A stretch of DNA of 64,000 bases from Dyadobacter pollutisoli (GTDB lineage: Bacteria; Bacteroidota; Bacteroidia; Cytophagales; Spirosomataceae), in NCBI RefSeq assembly GCF_026625565.1, contig NZ_CP112998.1:1924501-1988500 (forward strand), in the 5' to 3' direction. Each line of letters opens with the position of its first letter. Positions within the stretch are counted from its first letter, which is position 1. Below, piece by piece: positions 1-9,217 of the stretch. The notes under the pieces were generated by a model. It made no database searches, was not told the DNA's origin, and saw only the letters and a program-made list of their open reading frames with translations. Made by a program: the position numbers and the translations under genes.

Positions 1-535
1 GCACACAGAGCCATCCGACCAGCATTCCGATTAATGCGCCGATGAAAATATCGGCCGGATAATGGACCCCAACGTACACTCTGCTATAGGAATACAGAGC
101 CGCCCAGAAGAATATTAAGCTTATATACGGTACTCTGGTCCTGAAAAAACTGAACCAGGTAATAGCAACTGCAAAACTGGTCGAGGCATGTGATGAGGCA
201 AAGCCATAAAGTCCGCCACATCCGGTAACTGTGTGCACCAATCCCTGTAACTCCGGATCATGACACGGCCGGAACCTGATAAAATAAGGCTTCATCAAAC
301 CGGATGTGATCTTGTCTGCAATGATGACGGCGATGAGCACGGTCAGGATCTCGGTAAATCCCTTTTTTCTGTCCGCACGGAGCGATATAGCCATGAGTAG
401 CAGGTACATAGGGATCCAGGTATACTTGTAAGTGATCCAGTACATAATCGTGTCCAGCCAGGGCGTGTGCATGCCATTGAGCCATAAAAACAGCTCCTGG
501 TCGGAATGGATCAACGTATGGACGGTCTCGGTCAT
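1..535 (-). CDS. PAP2-superfamily membrane phosphatase, 3' end beyond the window
   Basis: This reading frame starts with ATG at 535 and stays open to the window edge (178 codons visible). All three PAP2 signature blocks are present: K-x6-RP (KPYFIRFRP), a serine-histidine block (FASSHAS) and SR-x5-H-x3-D (SRVYVGVHYPAD), with hydrophobic segments between them. The family removes phosphate from membrane lipid phosphates such as phosphatidic acid or undecaprenyl pyrophosphate at the inner membrane; which substrate applies here cannot be told. The start codon overlaps the trpS stop as ATGA, so the gene is probably translated from the trpS transcript. The C-terminus is cut off by the window edge. 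Confidence 0.88.
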   Translation of the reverse strand, partial: MTETVHTLIHSDQELFLWLNGMHTPWLDTIMYWITYKYTWIPMYLLLMAISLRADRKKGFTEILTVLIAVIIADKITSGLMKPYFIRFRPCHDPELQGLVHTVTGCGGLYGFASSHASTSFAVAITWFSFFRTRVPYISLIFFWAALYSYSRVYVGVHYPADIFIGALIGMLVGWLCV

Positions 536-1509
536 GAGCTGAAACCTAGCACTTTACGCACTTTACTAATGGTATCCTGCGCAATTTCGCGGGCCTTAGC
601 TTCTCCGGTAACCAGAATGGATTCCAGCTCTTCGTTATTTTCCATATAGTAGTTGAAAATACGACGCGGCTCAGCGAATTGCTCCATAAAGCATTCTAAT
701 AACGCCTGTTTCGCATGACCGTAACCGTAGCCCCCATTCAGGTATTTCTGACGCATGGTTTCCACGTCAGTTTCCGACGCTACGAGGCTATATAGTTTAA
801 ATGTAATATCAGTTTCAGGATCTTTGGGTTCTTCAAGCGGCGTCGAGTCTGAGACGATTTTCTTTGTAATTTTTTTTAACTCGTTTTCCGGCAGGAAAAT
901 ATCAATGTAGTTGTGATAAGACTTGCTCATTTTAAGGCCATCCAAGCCCGGAATGGTCATGATGCGTTCGTCTATCTGGGGCTCTGGCAAAACCAGAATT
1001 TCCTCTCCGGCCAGTATATTGAAGCGGCTTGCAATGTCCTTGGTCATTTCCAGATGCTGTTTCTGGTCTTTTCCAACCGGGATAATGTTGGCATTATAAA
1101 GCAGGATATCGGCAGCTTGCAAAACAGGATACGTGAATAGTCCGGCATTTACATCAGATAACTTCTCCGCCTTTTCTTTAAAAGAAGTGGCGTTAGCAAG
1201 CATCGGAAACGGCGTGAAGCAGTTCAGGTACCAGGCCAGCTCGGTATGCTCCTGCACTCTGGATTGCCGCCAAAAGACATTTTTGTTGAAATCAAAGCCA
1301 AATGCAAGCCAGGTTGCGGCTATTGCCTTTACATATCCTTCCCGTTCCGGCCCGTTTTTGAGGGTAGTAAGGGAATGAAGGTCTGCAATGAAGAAAAATG
1401 ATTCGTTTTGTGGATTTTTTGAAAGTTCAATCGCGGGTTTGATCGCTCCGAGGATGTTACCCAAATGAGGTCTCCCGCTACTTTGAATGCCTGTAAGGAT
1501 TCTGGCCAT
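532..1509 (-). CDS. trpS: tryptophanyl-tRNA synthetase
   Basis: Charges tRNA-Trp with tryptophan in the cytoplasm. The 325-residue protein has the usual length of bacterial TrpRS. It opens with a class I HIGH-type motif (PHLGN, residues 14-18) within the typical GIQSSGRPHLGN segment, and carries an intact KMSKS loop near residues 193-197. The Rossmann core and the helical C-terminal anticodon region are complete. The stop overlaps the start of the downstream PAP2 gene by 4 nt. I see no T-box or other leader regulation upstream, where only 34 bp separate it from the toxin gene. Confidence 0.97.
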   Translation of the reverse strand: MARILTGIQSSGRPHLGNILGAIKPAIELSKNPQNESFFFIADLHSLTTLKNGPEREGYVKAIAATWLAFGFDFNKNVFWRQSRVQEHTELAWYLNCFTPFPMLANATSFKEKAEKLSDVNAGLFTYPVLQAADILLYNANIIPVGKDQKQHLEMTKDIASRFNILAGEEILVLPEPQIDERIMTIPGLDGLKMSKSYHNYIDIFLPENELKKITKKIVSDSTPLEEPKDPETDITFKLYSLVASETDVETMRQKYLNGGYGYGHAKQALLECFMEQFAEPRRIFNYYMENNEELESILVTGEAKAREIAQDTISKVRKVLGFSS

Positions 1510-1543
1510 TTATATATGCTAATTGTTACTTAAAGCTTGTTTT

Positions 1544-1828
1544 CTAAAAAGGTTTACGTCGATTATCCCAAAAAAAGAGCAAAACAATAGAATCTTCTTT
1601 TATTTCATAAAATAATGAGCATTGCTTGGCTACAAAACCCTTTCTCACACCGGGGTCGGAAGCGGACGCCTCATACATGCGCGGAAAGCCGGATATTTGC
1701 TTTAGAACTTTATTGACAGTCCTGATAAATTTTCTAATTTCTTTTTCTGACCACTTTTTTTCCAGCTGCTCAATTATTTTGGCGAAACTTTCCTCTGCCT
1801 CTGTGGTCCAGCGCACGGGAAGGTTCAT
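1544..1828 (-). CDS. RelE/ParE-superfamily toxin
   Basis: This 94-residue basic protein has the compact ParE/RelE layout: an N-terminal helical hairpin (residues 8-45, with a WSEKEIRKF segment), a central FPRMYEAS segment and C-terminal strands ending in FFWDNRRKP, a typical ParE ending. RelE members cut mRNA on the ribosome and ParE members poison gyrase; sequence alone does not decide between them. The gene overlaps the upstream small gene by 4 nt (ATGA), the standard antitoxin-toxin arrangement, so the pair is called together. The antitoxin would normally repress the shared promoter. Confidence 0.8.
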   Translation of the reverse strand: MNLPVRWTTEAEESFAKIIEQLEKKWSEKEIRKFIRTVNKVLKQISGFPRMYEASASDPGVRKGFVAKQCSLFYEIKEDSIVLLFFWDNRRKPF

Positions 1829-2052
1829 AGATACTTCTCATATTTTTGCATTACTTCGTCGTGAGATTTGGTTTCGCCCGCCAAAGACTGTTTCTGCCCG
1901 CGATTAATCCCATCCCTGACATGTTCTGGCAATGTCTCCCAGAAATCCACGTCTTTCAGTTTCAACTTTTCCTGGATCTCTTCCCAGTCCTTAATCGGAA
2001 TCACTACGGCGGTCTTTTTACCTTTTTCGTTGGACAGAAACTGGACGTTCAT
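1825..2052 (-). CDS. antitoxin of the RelE/ParE-type module
   Basis: A 75-residue protein directly upstream of and overlapping the toxin gene. The N-terminal half (VQFLSNEKGKKTAVVIPIKDWEEI) resembles the start of Phd/RelB-like antitoxins found in Bacteroidota, where a short strand-helix unit binds DNA. The charged C-terminal half (KSHDEVMQKYEKYL) is a plausible toxin-wrapping segment. The assignment rests mainly on gene order and size. No clear operator palindrome was found in the 115 bp upstream. Confidence 0.72.
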   Translation of the reverse strand: MNVQFLSNEKGKKTAVVIPIKDWEEIQEKLKLKDVDFWETLPEHVRDGINRGQKQSLAGETKSHDEVMQKYEKYL

Positions 2053-2134
2053 AACTTTCAGCCGGTTACATTTTTAAAGAAGCTTCTCTTTACTCTAATT
2101 GCCAAAATTCGTTAAATTGAAGCACAAAACGTAG

Positions 2135-2142
2135 TAAATTTG
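2135..2142 (+). promoter_or_regulatory. TAnnTTTG -7 element upstream of the DUF2461 gene
   Basis: TAAATTTG matches the Bacteroidota -7 consensus TAnnTTTG and lies 25 bp before the ATG at 2168. A -33 TTG at a canonical distance is not evident. Confidence 0.45.
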
Positions 2143-2167
2143 AATTTTATAGCATCACAGGAATAAG

Positions 2168-2839
2168 ATGGAATCCAAAACACTTCACTTTCTCAGCCTA
2201 TTAGCCGAAAATAATAACAGGGACTGGTTTCAAGAAAATAGAAAACTTTATGATGCCGCCAAAGCCGATATGGAAAAACTGGTTGGCTATCTGATCACTG
2301 AGGTAGGCAAGTTTCAGGACCTCGGAAATTTACAGGTTAAAGAATGCTTGCTGCGTATTAACAGGGATATCCGCTTCTCTAAAAACAAAGCTCCTTACAA
2401 GAATAACCTAGCAGCAGGGATAGGTCCGGGCGGTAAAAGCTCTGGCAAAATTGATTATTATTTACAAATTCAACCAGGGGATCTGTCGTTTTTGGGAGGA
2501 GGTATGTGGGACACCACATCCGAACAGCTGGCCCGGTTTCGCCAGGAGATAGACTACAATGCGGATGAGCTGAAACACATCATTGAAGGCAAGGAATTTA
2601 AGGAGTTGTTCCCGGAAATTCACGGCGATATTTTAAAAACAACGCCGAAGGGTTATCCAAAGGATCACCCCGAAATTGAGCTGCTAAAAAGAAAACAACT
2701 TTTTTTCGTCCATCGGTACACAGATAAGGAAGTGGCCTCCAAGGACTTCGGAGATATGGTCGTAAATGCTATCTCGCTGCTTAAACCTTTTACCGATTAT
2801 ATGAATTATGTATTGTATGAACAGCCTGCCGAGCAATAA
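2168..2839 (+). CDS. DUF2461 domain protein
   Basis: A 223-residue soluble protein of the DUF2461 family (the TIGR02453-type group). Recognisable features are the opening LHFLSLLAENNNRDWF, the central INRDIRFSKNKAPYKNN segment with its conserved basic residues, and the YYLQIQPGDLSFLGGG strand region. The biochemical function of the family is not established. The ATG at 2168 follows a good -7 element. The gene is co-directional with dnaE 46 bp downstream, but nothing in the sequence links their functions. Confidence 0.85.
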   Translation: MESKTLHFLSLLAENNNRDWFQENRKLYDAAKADMEKLVGYLITEVGKFQDLGNLQVKECLLRINRDIRFSKNKAPYKNNLAAGIGPGGKSSGKIDYYLQIQPGDLSFLGGGMWDTTSEQLARFRQEIDYNADELKHIIEGKEFKELFPEIHGDILKTTPKGYPKDHPEIELLKRKQLFFVHRYTDKEVASKDFGDMVVNAISLLKPFTDYMNYVLYEQPAEQ

Positions 2840-2885
2840 ATAGCGCTTTTCAAAGTCTGCCATTTCAAATCACAACATCGATCAC

Positions 2886-5800
2886 ATGCAATTTTCTCAC
2901 TTACACTGCCACACGCAATTTTCACTTCTCGACGGTGCGGCGGATATTAAAAAACTATTCAAAAAAGCCAAAGAGGACAATATGCCAGCGGTGGCCATCA
3001 CCGATCATGGCAATATGTTCGGGGTATTTGAATTTGTGGCTGAGGGAAATAAGCAAGGGATCAAGCCCATCGTAGGTTGCGAGTTTTATGTGGTCGAGGA
3101 CAGGCATATCCGCCAGTTTACCAAAGACAAAAAGGATGTACGTTTTCACCAATTATTGCTTGCCAAAGATGAGATAGGTTACAAAAACCTGGTTAAAATG
3201 TGTTCGCTGGGTTTTATTGAGGGAATGTACGGCAAGTACCCCCGGATAGATAAAGAGCTGATTGTGAAGTACCACAAAGGGCTGATAGCGACAACTTGCT
3301 GCATTGGTGCGGTTATTCCCAAGACTATTTTAAGACAAGGCGAAGAGGCGGCTGAGAAGGAATTCAAATGGTGGCTCGATTTGTTCGGTGACGATTTTTA
3401 CGTAGAGTTACAGCGTCACGAAATTCGGGATCAATATATTGTGAATGAAGTTCTTGTGAAGTTTGCAAGAAAATATAATGTCAAGATCATTGCTTCCAAC
3501 GACTCGCATTACGTGGACCAGGAAGACTGGAATGCACACGATATTTTGCTGTGTATCAACACGGGCGATAAGCAAAGTACCCCGTCCGCGAAGGATTTTG
3601 ATGATGATAAAGGTATTCCGAAAGGCTCCCGGTTTGCATTTTTCAATGATCAGTTTTATTTCAAGAAAACCAGCGAAATGCTATCGCTTTTCAATGATCT
3701 TCCTGAGTCACTGGATAACACGAATGAGATTGTTGACAAAATAAAAACACTGGATTTAAGGAAGGACATTCTATTGCCCAACTTCCCGATACCCGACGAA
3801 TTCAAGACACATACATTGTCTGAAATGGTGGGGAAAAAGGAATTGACCGCCGACGTTCTGAATCAATGGGAATACCTGAGGCACATTACGTTTGAAGGAG
3901 CAAAATTCAAGTACGGCACGATTACTGCTGAGATTGAGGATCGTTTGAACTTTGAATTGAATACAATCAGGAACATGGGTTTCCCCGGTTACTTCCTGAT
4001 CGTGGCTGACTTTATTGATGCAGGGCGTAAAATGGGGGTATTTATTGGTCCAGGCCGTGGTTCTGCAGCTGGATCAGTGGTGGCTTACTGTACCGGTATT
4101 ACCAACATTGACCCGATCAAGTACGATCTGCTTTTTGAGCGTTTCCTGAATCCTGACCGGATCTCACTACCCGATATTGATACGGACTTTGATGATGAAG
4201 GTCGGCAAAAAGTAATCGATTATGTGGTTAAAAAATATGGCTACAATCAGGTTGCGCAGATCGTAACATATGGTACCATGGCCGCCAAATCGGCGATTAA
4301 GGACGTTGCCAGGGTAATGGACCTGCCGCTGATTGAGGCCAATGCATTAGCGAAGCTCGTACCGGACAAGCCCACTTACAATATGACCCTCAACCGGATC
4401 TTCACAGCACCGCTGGAAGGAGAAGGGAGTTTGATGAAAAAGGAGGGAATAGCGCCTGAAGAGCTTGATAATGTTAAGAAAATGCGGGCTATTGCGCTCG
4501 GTAACGATTTGCAAGCTAGTGTGTTACAGGAAGCAAGGCGATTGGAAGGTACTGTGAGGAATACGGGTATACATGCGGCGGGGATTATCATTGCCCCCAG
4601 CGACTTAACTGAAATTATTCCGGTGAGTACCTCCAAAGACTCGGACTTTCTGATCACCCAGTATCAGGGAAAGATCATTGAAGATGCGGGGGTAATCAAG
4701 ATGGACTTTTTGGGCCTTCGAAACCTGACCATTATCAAGGAGGCTTTGCGGCTCATCAAGCAGAACCACAATGTCGACATTGTGATTGACGACATTCCGC
4801 TGGACGATCCGAAAGTTTTTGAATTGTTCCAGAGAGGTGAAACGAATGCGATCTTCCAGTTTGAATCTGACGGGATGAAAAAGCACATGCGCGACCTCAT
4901 TCCCGACCGTTTTGAGCATTTGATTGCCATGAACGCCTTGTATCGTCCCGGTCCGATCGCATACATACCAAACTTTATCCGTCGTAAAAATGGTCATGAG
5001 GAAATTACCTATGACTTGCCCGAATTGGAAGAGTACCTCGCTGATACTTATGGGATTACAGTTTACCAGGAGCAGGTAATGCTTTTGTCCCAGAAACTGG
5101 GCGGTTTTACGAAAGGCCAGGCCGATACCCTGCGGAAAGCGATGGGTAAGAAGCAGATTGAAACCCTGAACAAGATGAAGGGGGACTTCATGAAAGGCGG
5201 TGCCGAAAAAGGTTTGGATGCCAAAAAACTTGAAAAGATCTGGACCGACTGGGAAGCATTTGCATCTTACGCGTTTAACAAGTCACACTCAACGTGCTAT
5301 GCGTTTGTGGCATATCAAACCGCCTATCTCAAATCGCACTATCCGGGTGAGTATATGGCGGCGGTATTGACGAGCTCACTGGGTAACATTGAAAAGATCA
5401 CATTCTTCATGGAGGAATGTAAAAACCTTGGAATTACGGTTCTGGGGCCCGATATCAATGAATCGGACCGTCAGTTTAACGTAAATAAGAAAGGGGAGAT
5501 CCGTTTCGGACTGGCCGGGGTGAAAGGAAGTGGTGATGCTGCCGTGGAATCGATTATTGAAGAAAGAAACGCCAACGGACCATTCAAGGATGTGTTTGAT
5601 TTTATCATCAGGGTCAATTTGCGGACGGTTAACAAGAAGACCTTGGAAAGCTTGGCCTATGCAGGCGGCTTCGACTGTTTTCAGGAGTATCACCGGGCAC
5701 AATATTTCACAGCTGAGCAGGGCGAAAACGGAACATTTATTGAAAAAATAATCCGTTATGCTAACAATTATCACGCTGAAAAAGCATCTAACCAGTCCTC

Positions 5801-6536
5801 ACTTTTCGGCGCTTTTGGTGGAAATGATATATTAATGACCAAACCCAAGGCCGCGGACATTATTCCCTGGGATGATCTTACCAAATTGCGTTACGAACAG
5901 GAGGTGGTAGGCTTTTACATTTCCGGTCACCCGCTCGATACATTCCGGGTCGAGCTAGACAATTTCTGCAACGGTACATTGGATAAGGTCATGGAAATTG
6001 CCGAAGGAGAGCGAAACCCGAAATTTTTTGGTAAGGAAATTAGTGTGGGTGGAATTGTGACAAGTGCGCAGGAAAGAATGTCCCGGAATGGAAGTCTTTT
6101 TATGATTTTTAAGCTGGAAGATTACCGCGGTTCAATGGAGATGTTGCTGGGTGGCGAAGATTATATCCGTTTTAAAAATTACCTGCAAGTCGGCCAGTTT
6201 TTATATATCAAAGGCAAGGTGCAAAACCGGTGGAAACAGGAAGACCAATTTGAATTTAAAATATCCCAGATTCAGCTGCTGACGGAAATCAGGGAGAAAA
6301 TGTGCAGGAAGATCAAGATCAGTCTTACATTGGACCAAATCGATGCGCAATTCATTCACTTACTGAACGATACATTTGGCAATCATCCCGGATCATGCGC
6401 TGTAAATATGACGGTTATTGACCCGGAAACACGATTAGAAGTCGAAATGTTGTCACGTGGTTACAGGGTTGCACCATCTAATGAACTCTTCAAAGTGTTG
6501 AGTGGTTTTCATGGTGTAAAGTTCTTTTTAAACTAG
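2886..6536 (+). CDS. dnaE: DNA polymerase III alpha subunit
   Basis: Replicative polymerase subunit of the DnaE type, 1216 residues. The N-terminal PHP domain starts immediately (HLHCHTQFSLLDG, residues 5-17). The palm-domain acidic motif PDIDTDFDD lies near residues 429-437, preceded by the PGRGSAAGSVVAY segment. The tandem HhH region lies around residues 860-930, and an OB-fold stretch (VGGIVTSAQERM) near residue 1055. No 3'-5' exonuclease domain is inserted, so this is DnaE and not PolC. The protein is somewhat longer than E. coli DnaE, mostly between the PHP and palm regions. It is followed 87 bp later by trxA on the same strand. Confidence 0.97.
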   Translation: MQFSHLHCHTQFSLLDGAADIKKLFKKAKEDNMPAVAITDHGNMFGVFEFVAEGNKQGIKPIVGCEFYVVEDRHIRQFTKDKKDVRFHQLLLAKDEIGYKNLVKMCSLGFIEGMYGKYPRIDKELIVKYHKGLIATTCCIGAVIPKTILRQGEEAAEKEFKWWLDLFGDDFYVELQRHEIRDQYIVNEVLVKFARKYNVKIIASNDSHYVDQEDWNAHDILLCINTGDKQSTPSAKDFDDDKGIPKGSRFAFFNDQFYFKKTSEMLSLFNDLPESLDNTNEIVDKIKTLDLRKDILLPNFPIPDEFKTHTLSEMVGKKELTADVLNQWEYLRHITFEGAKFKYGTITAEIEDRLNFELNTIRNMGFPGYFLIVADFIDAGRKMGVFIGPGRGSAAGSVVAYCTGITNIDPIKYDLLFERFLNPDRISLPDIDTDFDDEGRQKVIDYVVKKYGYNQVAQIVTYGTMAAKSAIKDVARVMDLPLIEANALAKLVPDKPTYNMTLNRIFTAPLEGEGSLMKKEGIAPEELDNVKKMRAIALGNDLQASVLQEARRLEGTVRNTGIHAAGIIIAPSDLTEIIPVSTSKDSDFLITQYQGKIIEDAGVIKMDFLGLRNLTIIKEALRLIKQNHNVDIVIDDIPLDDPKVFELFQRGETNAIFQFESDGMKKHMRDLIPDRFEHLIAMNALYRPGPIAYIPNFIRRKNGHEEITYDLPELEEYLADTYGITVYQEQVMLLSQKLGGFTKGQADTLRKAMGKKQIETLNKMKGDFMKGGAEKGLDAKKLEKIWTDWEAFASYAFNKSHSTCYAFVAYQTAYLKSHYPGEYMAAVLTSSLGNIEKITFFMEECKNLGITVLGPDINESDRQFNVNKKGEIRFGLAGVKGSGDAAVESIIEERNANGPFKDVFDFIIRVNLRTVNKKTLESLAYAGGFDCFQEYHRAQYFTAEQGENGTFIEKIIRYANNYHAEKASNQSSLFGAFGGNDILMTKPKAADIIPWDDLTKLRYEQEVVGFYISGHPLDTFRVELDNFCNGTLDKVMEIAEGERNPKFFGKEISVGGIVTSAQERMSRNGSLFMIFKLEDYRGSMEMLLGGEDYIRFKNYLQVGQFLYIKGKVQNRWKQEDQFEFKISQIQLLTEIREKMCRKIKISLTLDQIDAQFIHLLNDTFGNHPGSCAVNMTVIDPETRLEVEMLSRGYRVAPSNELFKVLSGFHGVKFFLN

Positions 6537-6623
6537 TTTTTTAAATAAATCAGCAAGGAACTTTTAGATACTAATAAGCATTATTACATCAGATTTATAA
6601 AAAAACATAGACACTTTTTGGAC

Positions 6624-6956
6624 ATGGGAAAAGCAATTGAAATTACCGATAGCACCTTTGAAGAACTTATCCAGGGCGATAAACCAGTACTTGTAGATTT
6701 TTGGGCAGAGTGGTGTGGCCCTTGTAAAATGATCGGACCGGTAGTGGAACAGTTGGCTGGCGAGTACGACGGAAAAGCAGTTATTGGTAAAATGGACGTG
6801 GATATGAACTCATCGGTACCTGCTAAATTTGGTATCCGCAGTATCCCAACATTGATGATTTTTAAAGGAGGACAATTAGTTGATAAAGTTGTTGGTGTTG
6901 TACCAAAAACAACTTTGGAAGATAAATTAAATGCCCAAATCGAAGCGACTGTTTAA
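6624..6956 (+). CDS. trxA: thioredoxin
   Basis: A single-domain thioredoxin of 110 residues with the canonical WCGPC active site (residues 32-36) in the context FWAEWCGPCKM, the cis-proline segment SIPTLMIF and the closing strand and helix. It reduces protein disulfides and passes electrons from thioredoxin reductase. A TTG six bases earlier is also in frame, but the ATG at 6624 (MGKAIEIT) gives the usual N-terminus. It is followed by a strong hairpin terminator at 6980-7007. Confidence 0.97.
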   Translation: MGKAIEITDSTFEELIQGDKPVLVDFWAEWCGPCKMIGPVVEQLAGEYDGKAVIGKMDVDMNSSVPAKFGIRSIPTLMIFKGGQLVDKVVGVVPKTTLEDKLNAQIEATV

Positions 6957-6979
6957 GGTCTGATCGATTATAAAATTTG

Positions 6980-7007
6980 AAAAAGGCTCCAATTCGGAGC
7001 CTTTTTT
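6980..7007. terminator. bidirectional intrinsic terminator between trxA and the epimerase gene
   Basis: Six-bp GC-rich stem GGCTCC/GGAGCC with loop AATTC, flanked by A5 on the left and T6 on the right, so it can stop transcription from both convergent genes. Confidence 0.85.
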
Positions 7008-7023
7008 GTTTTCGATCTATTTG

Positions 7024-7902
7024 CTACTCGTTAATCTCAATCGTAAAAGCTGCTTCGAAGGTTTTACCGGCATCCAGTTTCAAAATCCCTTCTTTTGTTT
7101 CAAAATTCTGGTCGGAGTCGGCACTGTCTGCGATGCCTAGCCAGGGTTCAATGCATACAAAATGACCACCAGGTTTGGCCCAGATCCCTAAATAGGGAAA
7201 ATCTTCATAATGTAATGTGATCACCTGGCCAGATTTTGTGCTGCGAAGGCTTACTTGTCTGGATATTAAATGCTTGAATATCAATGCATCTTTGTCAAAT
7301 AAATGGGAGTTCAAGTGCAGGACATTGGTATTTTCTAGAACCGGTTTCGTTTGATTCCCTACCAATCCGTCTTTTTCCAGAAGCCAGGTTGCATCAGTTT
7401 CAACTGCTTCAAATTCAAGGTAATAGTCGTCATAGACTTCATCGTCGTGCAGCGGACATTTGAACGCCGGATGACCTCCGAGCGAGAACAACATTTCCCC
7501 GGAACCATGATTTGTAATGTGATGACTGACCACTACTTTGCTATCCACCAATTTATAGGTAATCCGAAACTCGAATTCGAACGGGTAAATAGCCAATGTT
7601 TCGTCACTGCTTTTTAAGGCAAATGTCAGACTATCAGTAGTTTGCTCAGCTAAGGTAACATTCGCATTATTGCGGATAAACCCATGGCGCGGAACTGCGT
7701 ATTGCTGACCATTGTATTTGACAAAACCATTTTTAATGGCTCCAATGACCGGAAAAAGCACTGGTGCATAACTCGACCATACATTAGGATCGGCATTCCA
7801 CATGAAGTCTTTGCCGGTTACAGTCGACTGAATCTGACAAAGTTCAGCGCCAGTCTGTTTTACGGTAATTTTAAGATGGTGGTTCTCGATGGAGTATTGC
7901 AT
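7024..7902 (-). CDS. aldose 1-epimerase family protein
   Basis: A 292-residue beta-sandwich enzyme of the aldose-epimerase (GalM-like) superfamily, which interconverts alpha and beta anomers of sugars. Visible marks are GAELCQIQ near the N-terminus, FPVIGAIKNG, the GGHPAFKCP segment with the conserved histidine, and the C-terminal CIEPWLG with the catalytic glutamate. The form is the short one typical of hexose-6-phosphate or generic epimerases in Bacteroidota. It lies 33 bp after the class III aminotransferase on the same strand and ends at a shared terminator with trxA. The exact sugar is unknown. Confidence 0.85.
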   Translation of the reverse strand: MQYSIENHHLKITVKQTGAELCQIQSTVTGKDFMWNADPNVWSSYAPVLFPVIGAIKNGFVKYNGQQYAVPRHGFIRNNANVTLAEQTTDSLTFALKSSDETLAIYPFEFEFRITYKLVDSKVVVSHHITNHGSGEMLFSLGGHPAFKCPLHDDEVYDDYYLEFEAVETDATWLLEKDGLVGNQTKPVLENTNVLHLNSHLFDKDALIFKHLISRQVSLRSTKSGQVITLHYEDFPYLGIWAKPGGHFVCIEPWLGIADSADSDQNFETKEGILKLDAGKTFEAAFTIEINE

Positions 7903-7935
7903 AAGGATAGGATAGATATTCTTTCTGTTGCGTAT

Positions 7936-9147
7936 TTAGGAATTCAAAACGTTCAAAATAACGGCGCAGGCTTCGCGGATCTGTTCTTCGGTAATGGTGA
8001 GCGGAGGAGCGATCCGCATTGCATTGTCACAAAATAGGAACCAGTCTGTCACTACTCCTTTTTCAATGCATTTGTCGATGGTATCCTTCAATTTCTCGAA
8101 TGACTCCATTTCAGCTGCCAACATCAAGCCTTTTCCGCGCACTTCTTTAATGTCCGGATGTACCAGTAGCGCCTTGAATAACTCGCCTTTTGCATTGGCT
8201 TCTGCGGCCAAATTTTCCTCCAATGTAACCTGCAAAGCTGCCAGAGAAGATGCACAACTTACTGGATGGCCGCCAAATGTCGTGATATGGCCCAGGATCG
8301 GGTTGGTTTTCAAAGCGCCCATGATTTTTTGAGATGCCATGAAAGCACCTATCGGCATACCGCCGCCCATACCCTTGGCACTCAGTAAAATATCAGGATA
8401 GATACCAAATTGTTCAAAGGCCCAGAAACTGCCTGTGCGGCCGAAGCCAGTTTGGATCTCATCCAAAACAAGCAACGCACCCACTTCCGTACATTTTTTC
8501 CGAAGAGCAGAAAAATAGGCGATGGAAGGTACACGAACGCCCGATTCTCCGCCAATGATTTCAATGACAATAGCGGCAGTATTTTTCGTAATTTTCTCTA
8601 TATCAGGTAAATGTCCGTGCCGTATTTGAGTAATGCCAGGCAACAGAGGTCGGAAATTCCGTTTGAAAAACTCCGCACCGGCCAAGCTTAATGCCCCTTG
8701 CGTCGCGCCGTGATACGCATTAATGCAGGAGACAAATTCAGACCGGCCCGTATAGCGTTTGGCAAGCTTCATAGCTCCTTCTACCGCTTCGGTTCCTGAA
8801 TTGGTAAAGTAAACATTGTCGATCAAACCAAAAGGAGAGGGGTTTGCGGATTCCAGGTTCAATGTGTCTGTCAATGCCCTCGCAAGCCTGACCTGCGTCC
8901 CCTGCACATACTCCCCGTATACGAGCAAATGCATGTGCTTATCCAGCTGCTCATGAACTGCCGCGAGAACTTTGGGATGTCTGTGGCCAACATTACTCAC
9001 GGCGATTCCCGATATCAAATCCATGTAAGATTTGCCTTCCGCGCTGTACATATATACACCTTCTGCACGCTCAATTTCGAGCGCGAGCGGATAGTCGGAA
9101 GTTTGTGCTAAATGATCAAAAAAGTGCTGACGGTGGGAAATGTACAT
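7936..9147 (-). CDS. class III (aspartate aminotransferase family) PLP aminotransferase
   Basis: A 403-residue PLP-dependent enzyme of the ornithine/acetylornithine aminotransferase class. It has the substrate and cofactor motifs of the class: FTNSGTEAVEGAMKLA (phosphate binding), YHGATQGALS, VLDEIQTGFGRTG with the PLP-ring aspartate, and the Schiff-base lysine in LLSAKGMGGGMP. The amino donor and acceptor cannot be read from sequence. It is preceded by an operator-like inverted repeat (9172-9210) and by the amidoligase cluster on the same strand, so a role in supplying or processing an amino compound for that cluster is possible but unproven. Confidence 0.9.
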   Translation of the reverse strand: MYISHRQHFFDHLAQTSDYPLALEIERAEGVYMYSAEGKSYMDLISGIAVSNVGHRHPKVLAAVHEQLDKHMHLLVYGEYVQGTQVRLARALTDTLNLESANPSPFGLIDNVYFTNSGTEAVEGAMKLAKRYTGRSEFVSCINAYHGATQGALSLAGAEFFKRNFRPLLPGITQIRHGHLPDIEKITKNTAAIVIEIIGGESGVRVPSIAYFSALRKKCTEVGALLVLDEIQTGFGRTGSFWAFEQFGIYPDILLSAKGMGGGMPIGAFMASQKIMGALKTNPILGHITTFGGHPVSCASSLAALQVTLEENLAAEANAKGELFKALLVHPDIKEVRGKGLMLAAEMESFEKLKDTIDKCIEKGVVTDWFLFCDNAMRIAPPLTITEEQIREACAVILNVLNS

Positions 9148-9171
9148 TCTAAATGTTTAATTCTTTTTAAA

Positions 9172-9210
9172 AGTATAATACTTATTTACATTCAATATTT
9201 GTATTATACT
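9172..9210. promoter_or_regulatory. operator-like inverted repeat before the aminotransferase gene
   Basis: Perfect 10-bp arms AGTATAATAC (9172-9181) and GTATTATACT (9201-9210) are separated by 19 bp. The element lies 25-63 bp upstream of the aminotransferase start and just after the stop of the preceding gene. AT-rich arms without an adjacent T-run fit a regulator site better than a terminator. Confidence 0.4.
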
Positions 9211-9217
9211 CAATCTT

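Noticed and set aside
258..485. Short minus-strand frame near the left edge
   Set aside because: It is out of frame with the PAP2 phosphatase gene, whose three signature motifs are in the other frame over the same bases.
4376..4997. Minus-strand frames inside dnaE
   Set aside because: Antisense to a conserved region of DNA polymerase III alpha; no family resemblance and no promoter.
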